This document shows, one piece after another, positions 54,780 through 63,140 of a stretch of DNA of 64,000 bases (within the stretch, counting starts at the first letter, position 1; each line of letters begins with the position of its first letter). This DNA comes from Paracoccaceae bacterium. Lineage in GTDB: Bacteria > Pseudomonadota > Alphaproteobacteria > Rhodobacterales > Rhodobacteraceae. Location: NCBI GenBank assembly GCA_019429405.1, contig JAHYIZ010000012.1:1-64000 (forward strand), written 5' to 3'. Made by a program: the position numbers and the translations under genes. The notes beneath the pieces are model-generated. The model was not told the origin of the DNA. It ran no database searches and worked only from the letters and a program-made list of their open reading frames with translations.

Positions 54780-55753
54780 TCGGCAAGGGCCGGGCCCCGC
54801 GCCGCCAGCGCCTCTTCTGGCGACATCAGAAGCGATTTCACCGGCAAGATCAGCCAGTCAAATGCCAGCGGCAAGCCCGCAGGCGAGATCGTGGCAGGAT
54901 ACATCCAGTTCGTTTCGGGGATCGTGCCCTGCACTGCGGGCGAATGCAGGAACGCCAGAAACCGGTCCGCCAGCGCGGGCTGGTCTGACCCCACCAGCCG
55001 ACCCGCAACCTCGATTTGCAGGTAGTGGCCTTCGGCAAAGGACGCCGCCTCTTTGGTCACGTCGCCCTCAGCGATTACATGGTAGGCGGGCGAAGTGGTG
55101 TAGCTGAGCACCATGTCAGCTTCGCCCTCCAGAAACATGCCATAGGCTTCGGACCAGCCGGGGGTCACGGTCACGATGTTGTCGGCAAGCCCCTCCCAGA
55201 CTTCGGCGGCGCGCTCGCCATAAGCCGCCTTGACCCAGAGCAACAGGCCAAGGCCGGGAGTCGAAGATCGGGGATCCTGAATCACGATCTTCACATCTGA
55301 TGCGCCAAGCGCCAAGAAATCGGCGGGCGGCACAGCAAGGCGCGTGGTGTCATGGACAAAGGCGAACCAGCCCCAGTCATAGGGCGTGAACAGCGGGTCA
55401 TCGTAGGGCACCGGCAGATCGGGCGCGGGCGCAAGCCCGTGCGGCGCAAAGAGGCCTGTGGCGGCGGCCTGCGCGGTCAGGCTGGTATCAAGCCCCAGCA
55501 CAACGTCAGCTTCGGTCCTCGCGCCTTCCAGCAGCAACCGCGCCAGCAGCGCCGCACCATCGCCCGCGCCGACAAAGCGCAGATCGCAGCCGCAGTCGCG
55601 CTCAAACACCTCTTCGATCACCGGGCCGGGGCCCCATTCGGAAATGAAGCTGTCGTAGGTCAGCACTGTCAGAACGGGCTTGTCCTGCGCTTGTGCCACA
55701 AAAGCCGTAGCTGTGGCGCAGAGCAGGCCCGCAAGCATCAGGAATGGTCGCAT
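54755..55753 (-). CDS. thiB: Thiamine-binding periplasmic protein ThiB
   Basis: Periplasmic solute-binding protein of 332 aa for thiamine and TPP. Signal peptide (hydrophobic core about 5-18, cleavage near VAQAQ at about 23), then LTVLTYDSFISEWGPGPVI typical of ThiB, and YDWGWFAFVHD with Trp and Tyr residues of the ligand pocket. The start is ATG 55753 with GGAGG upstream; a TTG 12 bases earlier is unlikely. The TPP riboswitch at 55805-55894 precedes it. Confidence 0.92.
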   Translation of the reverse strand: MRPFLMLAGLLCATATAFVAQAQDKPVLTVLTYDSFISEWGPGPVIEEVFERDCGCDLRFVGAGDGAALLARLLLEGARTEADVVLGLDTSLTAQAAATGLFAPHGLAPAPDLPVPYDDPLFTPYDWGWFAFVHDTTRLAVPPADFLALGASDVKIVIQDPRSSTPGLGLLLWVKAAYGERAAEVWEGLADNIVTVTPGWSEAYGMFLEGEADMVLSYTTSPAYHVIAEGDVTKEAASFAEGHYLQIEVAGRLVGSDQPALADRFLAFLHSPAVQGTIPETNWMYPATISPAGLPLAFDWLILPVKSLLMSPEEALAARGPALAEWRAALAR

Positions 55754-55804
55754 CGCATCCTCCAATGGCTTGACGGGCGGGGTCAGGCCGGGGAATGCCC
55801 GGAT

Positions 55805-55894
55805 ACCTTCCCTCCGCCGGTCTTAACCGGTTCAGGTTCGACGGGTTCGCGGGTCATTCCGCATCTCAGCCCGGCACATGGGCTCCCCGAGGTG
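55805..55894 (-). promoter_or_regulatory. TPP riboswitch (THI element)
   Basis: The minus strand carries the hallmark segments in order: CTCGGGGAGCCC at the 5' end, GGGCTGAGATG in the pyrimidine-sensing arm, GACCCG and GAACCTGA, and the closing GGAGGGAAGG. The region ends about 50 bases before the thiB ATG. No terminator with a T-run is seen between it and thiB, so control of translation initiation (hiding the GGAGG site) is more likely than termination. Repression of thiamine uptake by TPP is expected. Confidence 0.95.
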
Positions 55895-55997
55895 TGGCGC
55901 AGCATATGCTGTGGGGCGGAGTGCGCAAGGCAAAATCGCTTGAGCCGTGGCGCCCGCGGGGCTAAGCGATGCGCACGCCCCACAAGGAGTCCCCGCG

Positions 55998-57122
55998 ATG
56001 AGCTTCAACACCTTCGGACAGATGTTTCGCGTGACCACCTGGGGCGAAAGCCATGGGCCGGCACTTGGTGCCACGGTTGATGGCTGCCCGCCAGGCATCA
56101 CGCTGAGCGAGGCCGACATTCAGCCGTGGCTCGATTTGCGCAGGCCGGGGCTGAACACGCTGACAACCCAGCGGCAGGAACCCGATCAGGTGCGCATTCT
56201 TTCGGGCACCTTTGAGGGGCGCACCACCGGCACGCCAATTCAGCTGATGATTGAGAACACCGATCAGCGCAGCCGTGATTATGGTGCAATCGCACAGGCG
56301 TTTCGTCCCGGCCATGCTGACCTGACCTACCATCAGAAATACGGGCTGCGCGACCACCGCGGCGGCGGGCGATCATCGGCGCGCGAAACAGCGGCGCGGG
56401 TGGCGGCGGGCGGTGTGGCGCGGGCGGTACTGGGGGCGCTTTGCCCCGGCCTGACCATCACCGGCTACATGGTGCAGATGGGCACAAAGCACATCAACCG
56501 CGCCCGTTTTGACCGTGACGAGATCACCCGCAACGATTTCTTCGTACCCGATGCCGGGGTGGTGGCTGAATGGGAAGCCTACCTGCGCCACATCCGCACG
56601 GATGCGCAGAACTCGGTCGGTGCGGTGGTCGAGGTGGTGGCCGAAGGCGTGCCGCCGGGGCTTGGCGCGCCGGTTTACGGCAAGCTCGACGCCGACCTCG
56701 CCGCTGCAATGATGTCGATCAACGCCGTGAAGGGGGTTGAGATTGGAGAGGGCATGGGTGCCGCCGCGCTGACCGGCGTCGAAAATGCCGACGAGATGCG
56801 CATGGGGCCGGGGGGTATCAAATTCCTCTCAAATCACGCAGGCGGTATTCTGGGCGGTATCTCGACCGGGCAGCCGGTGGTGGTGCGGTTCGCGGTCAAA
56901 CCAACTTCGTCGATCCTGACGCCGCGCCGGTCGGTCAATACGGCGGGCGATGAGGTCGAGGTGGTCACCAAGGGCCGCCACGACCCCTGCGTGGGCATCC
57001 GCGCCGTGCCGGTGGGCGAGGCAATGATGGCCTGCGTGCTGCTCGACCACGTTTTGCGCGACAGGGGCCAGACGGGGGGCGTGCGCGGGGTGGTGGGCAA
57101 CCGCAGTCTGAGCTCTTCCTGA
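55998..57122 (+). CDS. aroC: Chorismate synthase
   Basis: Flavin-dependent enzyme of 374 aa that makes chorismate, the last common step of aromatic biosynthesis. The signatures are present: GESHGPALG (about 17-25), [16 protein letters not shown] (about 125-140) and the C-terminal [24 protein letters not shown]. The start is ATG 55998 with AAGGAG upstream, although the frame is open from 55947. It stands alone between the thi riboswitch and an oppositely oriented glycosyltransferase, and no clear terminator lies in the 129-base gap. Confidence 0.96.
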   Translation: MSFNTFGQMFRVTTWGESHGPALGATVDGCPPGITLSEADIQPWLDLRRPGLNTLTTQRQEPDQVRILSGTFEGRTTGTPIQLMIENTDQRSRDYGAIAQAFRPGHADLTYHQKYGLRDHRGGGRSSARETAARVAAGGVARAVLGALCPGLTITGYMVQMGTKHINRARFDRDEITRNDFFVPDAGVVAEWEAYLRHIRTDAQNSVGAVVEVVAEGVPPGLGAPVYGKLDADLAAAMMSINAVKGVEIGEGMGAAALTGVENADEMRMGPGGIKFLSNHAGGILGGISTGQPVVVRFAVKPTSSILTPRRSVNTAGDEVEVVTKGRHDPCVGIRAVPVGEAMMACVLLDHVLRDRGQTGGVRGVVGNRSLSSS

Positions 57123-57251
57123 CTCGCAAAAATCGCCGTTCCTGTTTCTTTAACCGCGTAAGGTCGAAAAACTGGTCCGCTCTATTCGGAAAGCGCCTTC
57201 ACGTCCGCCAGTTTTGGCTGGAGCCGTCCACTGGGGGCAATAGACCCCGCA

Positions 57252-58262
57252 TCAGTTCAGGTTTTGCGTTGGCGGCTCAGAACAGCCAAGTGGCGCCCGC
57301 TTTGTCACCTGAAGGTTCGCACGGCAGAATTCAAGCAAATCTGCCGAGTCCGCAGTTTCACCGATCCGCAGGAACTCGCGCCGATGATGCTCAACCGCCG
57401 CGCGGGTCAGGGCCGATAGCCGACCACCCGTAAGTGCGTCCATAGTCTTCATCGCTTCGCGAAGTTCCGGCGCGCGCCCCGCAATTCTCAGATCCATCTG
57501 TTGATTCTTGTTACGCCCACGCCAATATTTGTGATCAATCTTACGATCTGCCTGATGCGCGCTTCCCTTGTCGTTCTTAAGAATGAAACTTGCCACGTCT
57601 TTGACCACATAGTGATTAATCTGTGCGTAGCGGCGCATCTCGGGATCGGTCGATTGGAAGTTTTTGAGCTCATAGGCCGCTTCCGGCAGCCCGGAACCGT
57701 TAATTCTACGCACCGGAAGACCGTCGCTTTTGGCAACGGGATTGTGGACACCTGGCCTTTCGAAGGCAGATCTTCGGAACAGAGATTTGAAAGGTTTGCG
57801 CGCCTTAGTGATTAAATCTTCACGCTCGCACATGACGAAATTTTCTATGACCAGACCATCTGGAATGTCTATATGGCCGCTGCATCCAAAAAGACTCCAG
57901 TTGATTTGGGCGCAGTCAAACTGGGGCACAGCCGAAAAGAAGTCTGCCAGCTTGCCGTCGCCAGCGTGAATTACGAGAAATTCGTCCAGATCAAGTGCCA
58001 TGATCCAGTCTGCGTCCGCATATTCTGGGTGGCGCGCGGCGCGCTGATAGGCCCGCACCTGATGCCGCCCCCTGGCCGCGCGATTATAGCGATAGCGGAC
58101 GAGCCCGTGCTTGGCCATCTCGGCTAGAATTTCGTGTGTACCGTCGGTGGAATCATTCTGAAATATTATGACGTAGTCGAAGCCAATCATCCGGTGGTAA
58201 GCAACCCATTCCCACAGATAGGGCGCTTCATTTTTTACGGTGGAAACGAGAGTGGAAGTCAT
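57252..58262 (-). CDS. Isolated glycosyltransferase family 2-like protein
   Basis: Protein of 336 aa of the Glyco_tranf_2_4 type: VKNEAPYLWEWVAYHRMIGFDYV, the acidic loop IFQNDSTDGT and the metal motif DLDEF (in MALDLDEFLVI). It resembles the pair at 22646-24910 in motifs only, with a different C-terminal half. The base composition is visibly lower in GC and A/T-ending codons are more frequent than in neighbours, hinting at recent transfer. Neighbours (aroC, a DMT permease) are unrelated housekeeping genes. Acceptor unknown. Confidence 0.75.
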   Translation of the reverse strand: MTSTLVSTVKNEAPYLWEWVAYHRMIGFDYVIIFQNDSTDGTHEILAEMAKHGLVRYRYNRAARGRHQVRAYQRAARHPEYADADWIMALDLDEFLVIHAGDGKLADFFSAVPQFDCAQINWSLFGCSGHIDIPDGLVIENFVMCEREDLITKARKPFKSLFRRSAFERPGVHNPVAKSDGLPVRRINGSGLPEAAYELKNFQSTDPEMRRYAQINHYVVKDVASFILKNDKGSAHQADRKIDHKYWRGRNKNQQMDLRIAGRAPELREAMKTMDALTGGRLSALTRAAVEHHRREFLRIGETADSADLLEFCRANLQVTKRAPLGCSEPPTQNLN

Positions 58263-58406
58263 AAAACCTAATCGTGGTTGAACGTCGTGACAGCGTCAAG
58301 GCCACTATTTGTGATTTCGGTATGGCGCGCAAGGCAAATCTGGCTGCAGCGGTCTGACCTGAGGCAAGTTTGGCACGGGGCAAATGACAATTCCGCGTGC
58401 CCGGCG

Positions 58407-59273
58407 TTACAGTGCCGCGCGCGAAATCTGCACCGCAAGAATGCCCCCGGCGATCACGGCGACACCCAGCACATCCAATGGCCCGACACGCTCGTTCAGC
58501 AGCACCGCCGCCACCGCAACGCCAAAGAACGGGTTGAGGAAGTGGAAGGTTGAGGCCTTGACCGCACCAATCCGTGCCACCAGCCAAAACCAGACCCATG
58601 TTGCCAGCACGCCCGGCACCAGCGTGGTATAGGCAAAAGCACCGATCAGGCGCGCCGACCAGTGCACGGTGAAATCTTCAAACAAAAGCGCCGCAACGGT
58701 CAGGATCGCGGTGCCCACAAACATTTGCAGGCCCACGATCATCATCACATTTCCGCCCGACGAGGCACCTTTGACCGAAAGCGTGGCCGCAGCCAGCGCC
58801 AGCGCCGCCACCAGGCACATCACCACCCCGAGCGGGTCCACCCCGCCCGAAAGCCGCGCGCCCATGATCAGCACCACCCCCGCCACCCCGGCCGCCATGC
58901 CGAAAACACCCAGAGGCCGCAGACGCTGCCCCATGAACAGCCACCCCAGCAGCGCCACCAGTAACGGCATCGCCGAGGCGATAATGGCGGCAAGGCTGGC
59001 CTGCACCCACTGCATCGCCATGAAGTTGAGGCCGAGGTAGAGCGCGTTCTGGCTAACCCCGAAAATGATCGTGGCGCGCCATTGCGCGCGGTTCAGCCGA
59101 AAGCTCTGCCCAAGCGCCAGCGCAATGGCAACCGCAACCACCCCCGAGACCAGAAAACGCGCTGCAAGCGCGGTCAGCGGCGGCGCGTCGGCCACGATCA
59201 TGCGCGCCGAAGTGAAGGCCGAAGACCACATGAAGGCGAAGGCCAGCCCCATCAGAATTGCGCGAATATCCAT
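58407..59273 (-). CDS. DMT superfamily (EamA-type) permease
   Basis: Integral membrane protein of 288 aa with ten hydrophobic helices in two EamA repeats; helix one starts ILMGLAFAFMWSSAFTSARM and the second repeat ends with FHFLNPFFGVAVAAVLLNERVG. Substrate unknown; such carriers usually export amino acids or metabolites. Distinct from the permease at 46108 and not obviously its close paralogue. It ends 144 bases before the isolated glycosyltransferase start, and nothing recognisable is in the gap. Confidence 0.84.
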   Translation of the reverse strand: MDIRAILMGLAFAFMWSSAFTSARMIVADAPPLTALAARFLVSGVVAVAIALALGQSFRLNRAQWRATIIFGVSQNALYLGLNFMAMQWVQASLAAIIASAMPLLVALLGWLFMGQRLRPLGVFGMAAGVAGVVLIMGARLSGGVDPLGVVMCLVAALALAAATLSVKGASSGGNVMMIVGLQMFVGTAILTVAALLFEDFTVHWSARLIGAFAYTTLVPGVLATWVWFWLVARIGAVKASTFHFLNPFFGVAVAAVLLNERVGPLDVLGVAVIAGGILAVQISRAAL

Positions 59274-59285
59274 GGCTCACCAAAC

Positions 59286-59319
59286 AAAAAGGGCCACCCC
59301 CGGCCCCGGAGGCGACCCT
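59286..59319 (-). terminator. Intrinsic terminator of hup
   Basis: On the minus strand GGGTCGCC pairs with GGTGGCCC (two G-U pairs) across a GC-rich loop, followed by TTTTTGTTT. It lies 40-75 bases after the HU gene stop and just before the DMT permease start. Confidence 0.7.
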
Positions 59320-59358
59320 ATCGGAATTGCGGCACCCCGCAAGGGGCGCGGCGCGAAA

Positions 59359-59646
59359 TCAGCCGTTGACGCTGTCTTTCAGCGCCTTGGCGACCGCGAT
59401 CTTGACCTGCTTGTCAGCGGCTTTGGTCAGGGTCTCGCCGGTGGCCGGGTTGCGCACCTGGCGCTCGGGACGCGCGCGGCACGAAATCTTGCCAACACCC
59501 GGCAGCGTGACCGCGCCGCCTGCAGCGACTTCGGCGGTGACCACTGTAGCAATGGCATCAAGCGCGGCGTTGGCGGTTTTCTTGTCCGCGCCCATTGCTG
59601 CGGCAACGGCGGCAACAAGCTGCGTTTTGGTCAAAGGTTTCGACAT
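59359..59646 (-). CDS. hup: HU family DNA-binding protein
   Basis: Nucleoid protein of 95 aa that bends and compacts DNA. MSKPLTKTQLVAAVAAAMGADKKTANAALDAI gives the helical N-terminal half; GVGKISCRARPERQVRNPATGETL is the DNA-binding beta arm. The sequence carries RPERQVRNPATGE in place of the commoner RAARTGRNPRTGE, so the arm differs in its flanking residues. GGAGACAGACC precedes the ATG, and a weak promoter pair (TTGCCA 59742-59737, TGTTAC 59719-59714, spacing 17) lies upstream. Confidence 0.93.
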   Translation of the reverse strand: MSKPLTKTQLVAAVAAAMGADKKTANAALDAIATVVTAEVAAGGAVTLPGVGKISCRARPERQVRNPATGETLTKAADKQVKIAVAKALKDSVNG

Positions 59647-59713
59647 TGGTCTGTCTCCTCGCTGGCCCCATCTTGGCGGGGGTTGTTCGGCCGTTTACAC
59701 GGTTTGCGGGCCT

Positions 59714-59742
59714 GTAACACACGTTTTTACCCAGCATGGCAA
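59714..59742 (-). promoter_or_regulatory. Candidate hup promoter
   Basis: TTGCCA (59742-59737) and TGTTAC (59719-59714) are spaced by 17 bases on the minus strand, about 70 bases upstream of the hup ATG. The -35 is good, the -10 poor. Confidence 0.3.
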
Positions 59743-59777
59743 GCGATTTTCACCACCCGACCGCCGTTTTCCCCGCG

Positions 59778-61253
59778 TCACAGGAACGCGGTCTCTTCAA
59801 AGCTGCGCAGTTTGCGGCTGTGAATGCGCTCCAGCGGCATTTCACGCAGCTTTTCCATCGCCCGCACCCCGATCTGCAAATGGTTCGCCACCTGGGTCTT
59901 GTAGAAATCTGTGGCCATGCCGGGCAGTTTCAGCTCGCCATGCAACGGCTTGTCAGAAACGCAAAGCAACGTGCCGTAGGGCACGCGAAAGCGAAATCCG
60001 TTGGCCGCGATGGTGGCGCTTTCCATATCAAGCGCGATGGCGCGGCTTTGGCTAAGCCGCTGCACCGGGCCGGATTGGTCGCGCAGTTCCCAGTTGCGGT
60101 TGTCGATGGTGGCCACTGTGCCCGTGCGCATGATCCGCTTCAGCTCAAACCCCTCAAGCCGCGTCACCTCGGCCACCGCCTCTTGCAGCGCAATCTGAAT
60201 CTCGGCCAGCGCCGGAATAGGCACCCAGACCGGCAGATCGTCATCAAGAACGTGGTCTTCGCGCAGGTAGGCATGCGCCAGCACGAAGTCGCCAAGGCTC
60301 TGGCTGTTGCGCAAGCCGGCGCAGTGGCCAACCATCAGCCATGCATGCGGGCGCAGCACCGCGATATGGTCGGTGGCAGTTTTCGCGTTTGAGGGGCCGA
60401 CGCCAATATTGACCAGGGTGACGCCCTGCCCGTCAGCCCGCTTGAGGTGGTAGCTGGGCATCTGCGGCAGCTTAGACAGCGCCGGCAGCGGTTGGTCTGG
60501 CGCCGTGATCTCGGCATTGCCGGGAACAACAAAGCTGGTGTAGCCGCTGGCGGGGTCTGCCAGCGCGCGCCGCGCAAGCGCCTCAAATTCATCGACATAG
60601 AACTGGTAGTTGGTGAACAGCACGAAATTCTGGAAATGTTCGGGCGCGGTCGCGGTGTAGTGCGAAAGCCGCGCCAGCGAGTAATCGACCCGCTGCGCCG
60701 TGAACGGCGCCAGATGCCCCGAACCGTCCGGGTTCGGCACGGCGGTGCCGTTGACGATATCATCGTCCATGCTGGCCAGCGAGGGCACATCAAAGACGTC
60801 GCGCAGCGAGAAATCGAGTACACCCTCTTGCGGCACAGAGACCGAGGGCACGGCCGAAAGCGCGAAATGCACCGGCATCGGCGTTGTCGAGAGCCCCACC
60901 TGTACCGAGACGTCATGGTTGCGCATGACCAGGCCAAGCTGTTGCGTAAGATAGCTGCGGAACAGATCGGGCCGGGTTATGGTGGCCGCGTAGGTGCCGG
61001 GGTGCGAAACATAGCCCCATGCAAGTCGGCTGTCGGCCTTGGTGTGGCTCGACGAGGTAATGCGCACTTCGGGATAGAAGGCACGAAACCGCGCTACCGG
61101 GCGGCGCGCCGAAAGGGTTTCGCCAAATTTTTCAAGCAGGAAATCCGTGGCTTGGCTGTAAAGCGCCTCAAGCCGCGCCACCGCACCGGAGGCGCTGGTA
61201 AAGAGCTCGGGCGGCAATGCCTCGGGGCTGATGATCGGCAGTTCGTTATTCAT
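59778..61253 (-). CDS. amn: AMP nucleosidase
   Basis: Enzyme of 491 aa that cleaves AMP to adenine and ribose 5-phosphate. An N-terminal AMP nucleosidase domain (about 1-170) and a phosphorylase-like C-terminal domain are present; the latter includes NIGVGPSNAKTATDHIAVLRPHAWLMVGHCAG (about 280-311) and DMESATIAANGFRF (about 413-426), as in nucleoside phosphorylases. Length fits. Its start overlaps the adenine deaminase stop by four bases, linking the two: adenine released here is a substrate for the deaminase. Confidence 0.93.
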   Translation of the reverse strand: MNNELPIISPEALPPELFTSASGAVARLEALYSQATDFLLEKFGETLSARRPVARFRAFYPEVRITSSSHTKADSRLAWGYVSHPGTYAATITRPDLFRSYLTQQLGLVMRNHDVSVQVGLSTTPMPVHFALSAVPSVSVPQEGVLDFSLRDVFDVPSLASMDDDIVNGTAVPNPDGSGHLAPFTAQRVDYSLARLSHYTATAPEHFQNFVLFTNYQFYVDEFEALARRALADPASGYTSFVVPGNAEITAPDQPLPALSKLPQMPSYHLKRADGQGVTLVNIGVGPSNAKTATDHIAVLRPHAWLMVGHCAGLRNSQSLGDFVLAHAYLREDHVLDDDLPVWVPIPALAEIQIALQEAVAEVTRLEGFELKRIMRTGTVATIDNRNWELRDQSGPVQRLSQSRAIALDMESATIAANGFRFRVPYGTLLCVSDKPLHGELKLPGMATDFYKTQVANHLQIGVRAMEKLREMPLERIHSRKLRSFEETAFL

Positions 61254-63052
61254 GTGAAAAGTTCCGTCAATTTGAAGGTGGTCACATCCACAAGGCCAAG
61301 ATCAGAAATCCGCAATTCCGGGATCACGACGAGGGCCAGCAGGCTGTGCTGCATATAGGCGTTGTTGAGCGTGCAACCGCAATCGGCCATTGCGGCCACC
61401 ATGCGCGCGGCGGCGTCGGCAACCGTTGCCGCCGGGGCGTCGGACATCAGGCCCGCAATTGGCAGCGCCACATGGGCAAGCTCTGCCCCGTCTTTCCAAA
61501 CGGTTATGCCGCCGCCCAATTGGCCAAGCCGGTTGGCAGCTGCGGCCATTTGCTCGCGGTCGGTGCCGACCACGATCATATGGTGGCTGTCATGCGCCAC
61601 GGTCGAAGCCATCGCCATACGGCCCGTGTACCCAAAGCCCGAAACAAAGCCATTCACCACCGCGCCGCTGCCCCGGTGCCGTTCCACCAGCGCGATCTGC
61701 GCAAGGTCGCGCGCAGCGTCGGCAGGCACGAGGCCGTCGGCCACATCCATCTTTGCAATCAGGGCTTTGGTCGGCGCCTGATTTTCAACCACGCCGATCA
61801 CGCGGGCGGTCACGGTGTTGGCGCCTTCAGGGGCAGCAATGGCGAAATCCTGCGCGGTCAGGTGCTTGCCAAGGTGCACCGTCTGCCGCGCCGTAACAGG
61901 CCAGGGGTAGTGCGGGCAATTGGCCAGCAAGACACCATCCCGCGCCACCGTCAGCCCGCGCGCAATCACCTGCTCAACCGGCAGCGCGCGCAAATCAGAG
62001 GTCAGGATCAGGTCGGCCCGCCGCCCCGGCGTGATACTGCCCAACTCTCGTTCCAACCCGAAATGGCTTGCGGTATTGATGGTGCACATTTGCAGCGCCA
62101 CCAGCGGGTCGCATCCGCAGGCCACCGCGTGGCGGTAAACGCGGTTCATGTGGCCTTCATGCACCAGCGTGCCCGAGTGGCAGTCATCGGTGCACAAAAT
62201 GAAATTGCGCGGGTCGAGCCCCTTTTCGGTAACAGCGGTAATCTGCGCCGCCACGTCATACCACGCGCTGCCCAGCCGCATCATCGACCGCATCCCCTGC
62301 CGCACACGGGCAATGGCATCGGCCTCGCAGGTGCCCTCATGGTCGTCGGCAGGCCCACCCGCCGCGTAGGCGGCAAAGGCGCGGCCAAGATCGGGGCTTG
62401 CGTAATGGCCGCCCACGGTCTTGCCGGCAGTCTGGGTCGCGGCAATCTCGGCCAGCATCTTGGCGTCACCTGCCACCACACCGGGAAAGTTCATCATCTC
62501 GCCCAGCCCGATGATGCCGGGCCAGCCCATCGCCTCGGCCACATCTTCGGGCGTGATTTCAAACCCGGTCGTCTCCAGCCCCGGCGCGGAAGGCGCGCAA
62601 GAGGGCATTTGCGTGAAGATGTTGACCGGCTGCAACAGCGCCTCGTCATGCATCATCCGCACACCCGCAAGCCCCAGCACATTGGCAATTTCATGCGGGT
62701 CGGTGAACATGCTTGTGGTGCCGTGGGGGATAACGGCGGCAGCAAATTCGGCCGGGGTCAGCATGCCGCTTTCGATATGCATATGCGCGTCGCATAGGCC
62801 GGGCAGCATGAATCGGCCCCGCGCCTCAATCACCTCGGTTTCTGGGCCAATACAATGGCCGAGGTCGGGGGCAATGCAGGCAAAGCGCCCTTCGGCAATG
62901 GCGATGTCATGGCCGGGCAGCACCTCGCGGCTGTGCACGTTGACCCATTGCCCGCCACGAATGACCACATCGGCAAAGGCGCGGCCAGCGGCGACGGCGA
63001 TCAGGCGCGGCGCGGCCTCGGGCCAGGATTTGAATGAAGTGTGATTTTCCAT
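61250..63052 (-). CDS. ade: Adenine deaminase
   Basis: Amidohydrolase of 600 aa that converts adenine to hypoxanthine. Metal-binding DAHMHIESG is at 88-96, followed by HGTTSMFTDPHEIANV, GLGEMMNFPGV and TDDCHSGTLVHEGHMNR. It resembles the Ade/YicP group with the C-terminal PHSLLALVVIPELRISDLGL-like end. The start is ATG 63052; a GTG at 63073 could add seven residues and neither has a clear ribosome binding site. First gene of an ade-amn pair, divergent from the partial SDR gene. Confidence 0.9.
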   Translation of the reverse strand: MENHTSFKSWPEAAPRLIAVAAGRAFADVVIRGGQWVNVHSREVLPGHDIAIAEGRFACIAPDLGHCIGPETEVIEARGRFMLPGLCDAHMHIESGMLTPAEFAAAVIPHGTTSMFTDPHEIANVLGLAGVRMMHDEALLQPVNIFTQMPSCAPSAPGLETTGFEITPEDVAEAMGWPGIIGLGEMMNFPGVVAGDAKMLAEIAATQTAGKTVGGHYASPDLGRAFAAYAAGGPADDHEGTCEADAIARVRQGMRSMMRLGSAWYDVAAQITAVTEKGLDPRNFILCTDDCHSGTLVHEGHMNRVYRHAVACGCDPLVALQMCTINTASHFGLERELGSITPGRRADLILTSDLRALPVEQVIARGLTVARDGVLLANCPHYPWPVTARQTVHLGKHLTAQDFAIAAPEGANTVTARVIGVVENQAPTKALIAKMDVADGLVPADAARDLAQIALVERHRGSGAVVNGFVSGFGYTGRMAMASTVAHDSHHMIVVGTDREQMAAAANRLGQLGGGITVWKDGAELAHVALPIAGLMSDAPAATVADAAARMVAAMADCGCTLNNAYMQHSLLALVVIPELRISDLGLVDVTTFKLTELFT

Positions 63053-63140
63053 GCCGAAATCTGCCACCACCACGACGGGCTTGCAAGTGACGTTGTGATG
63101 ACGGCTTGCGCAGGCCGGGCGGGGTGCCGATAGTTGCGGT

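Noticed and set aside
55352-56080. Plus-strand open frame running from thiB through the riboswitch into aroC
   Set aside because: It crosses the TPP aptamer and ends in another frame of aroC; no coding motif.
61346-62797. Plus-strand open frame of 483 codons over ade
   Set aside because: Antisense to adenine deaminase; Arg/His/Gly-rich shadow.
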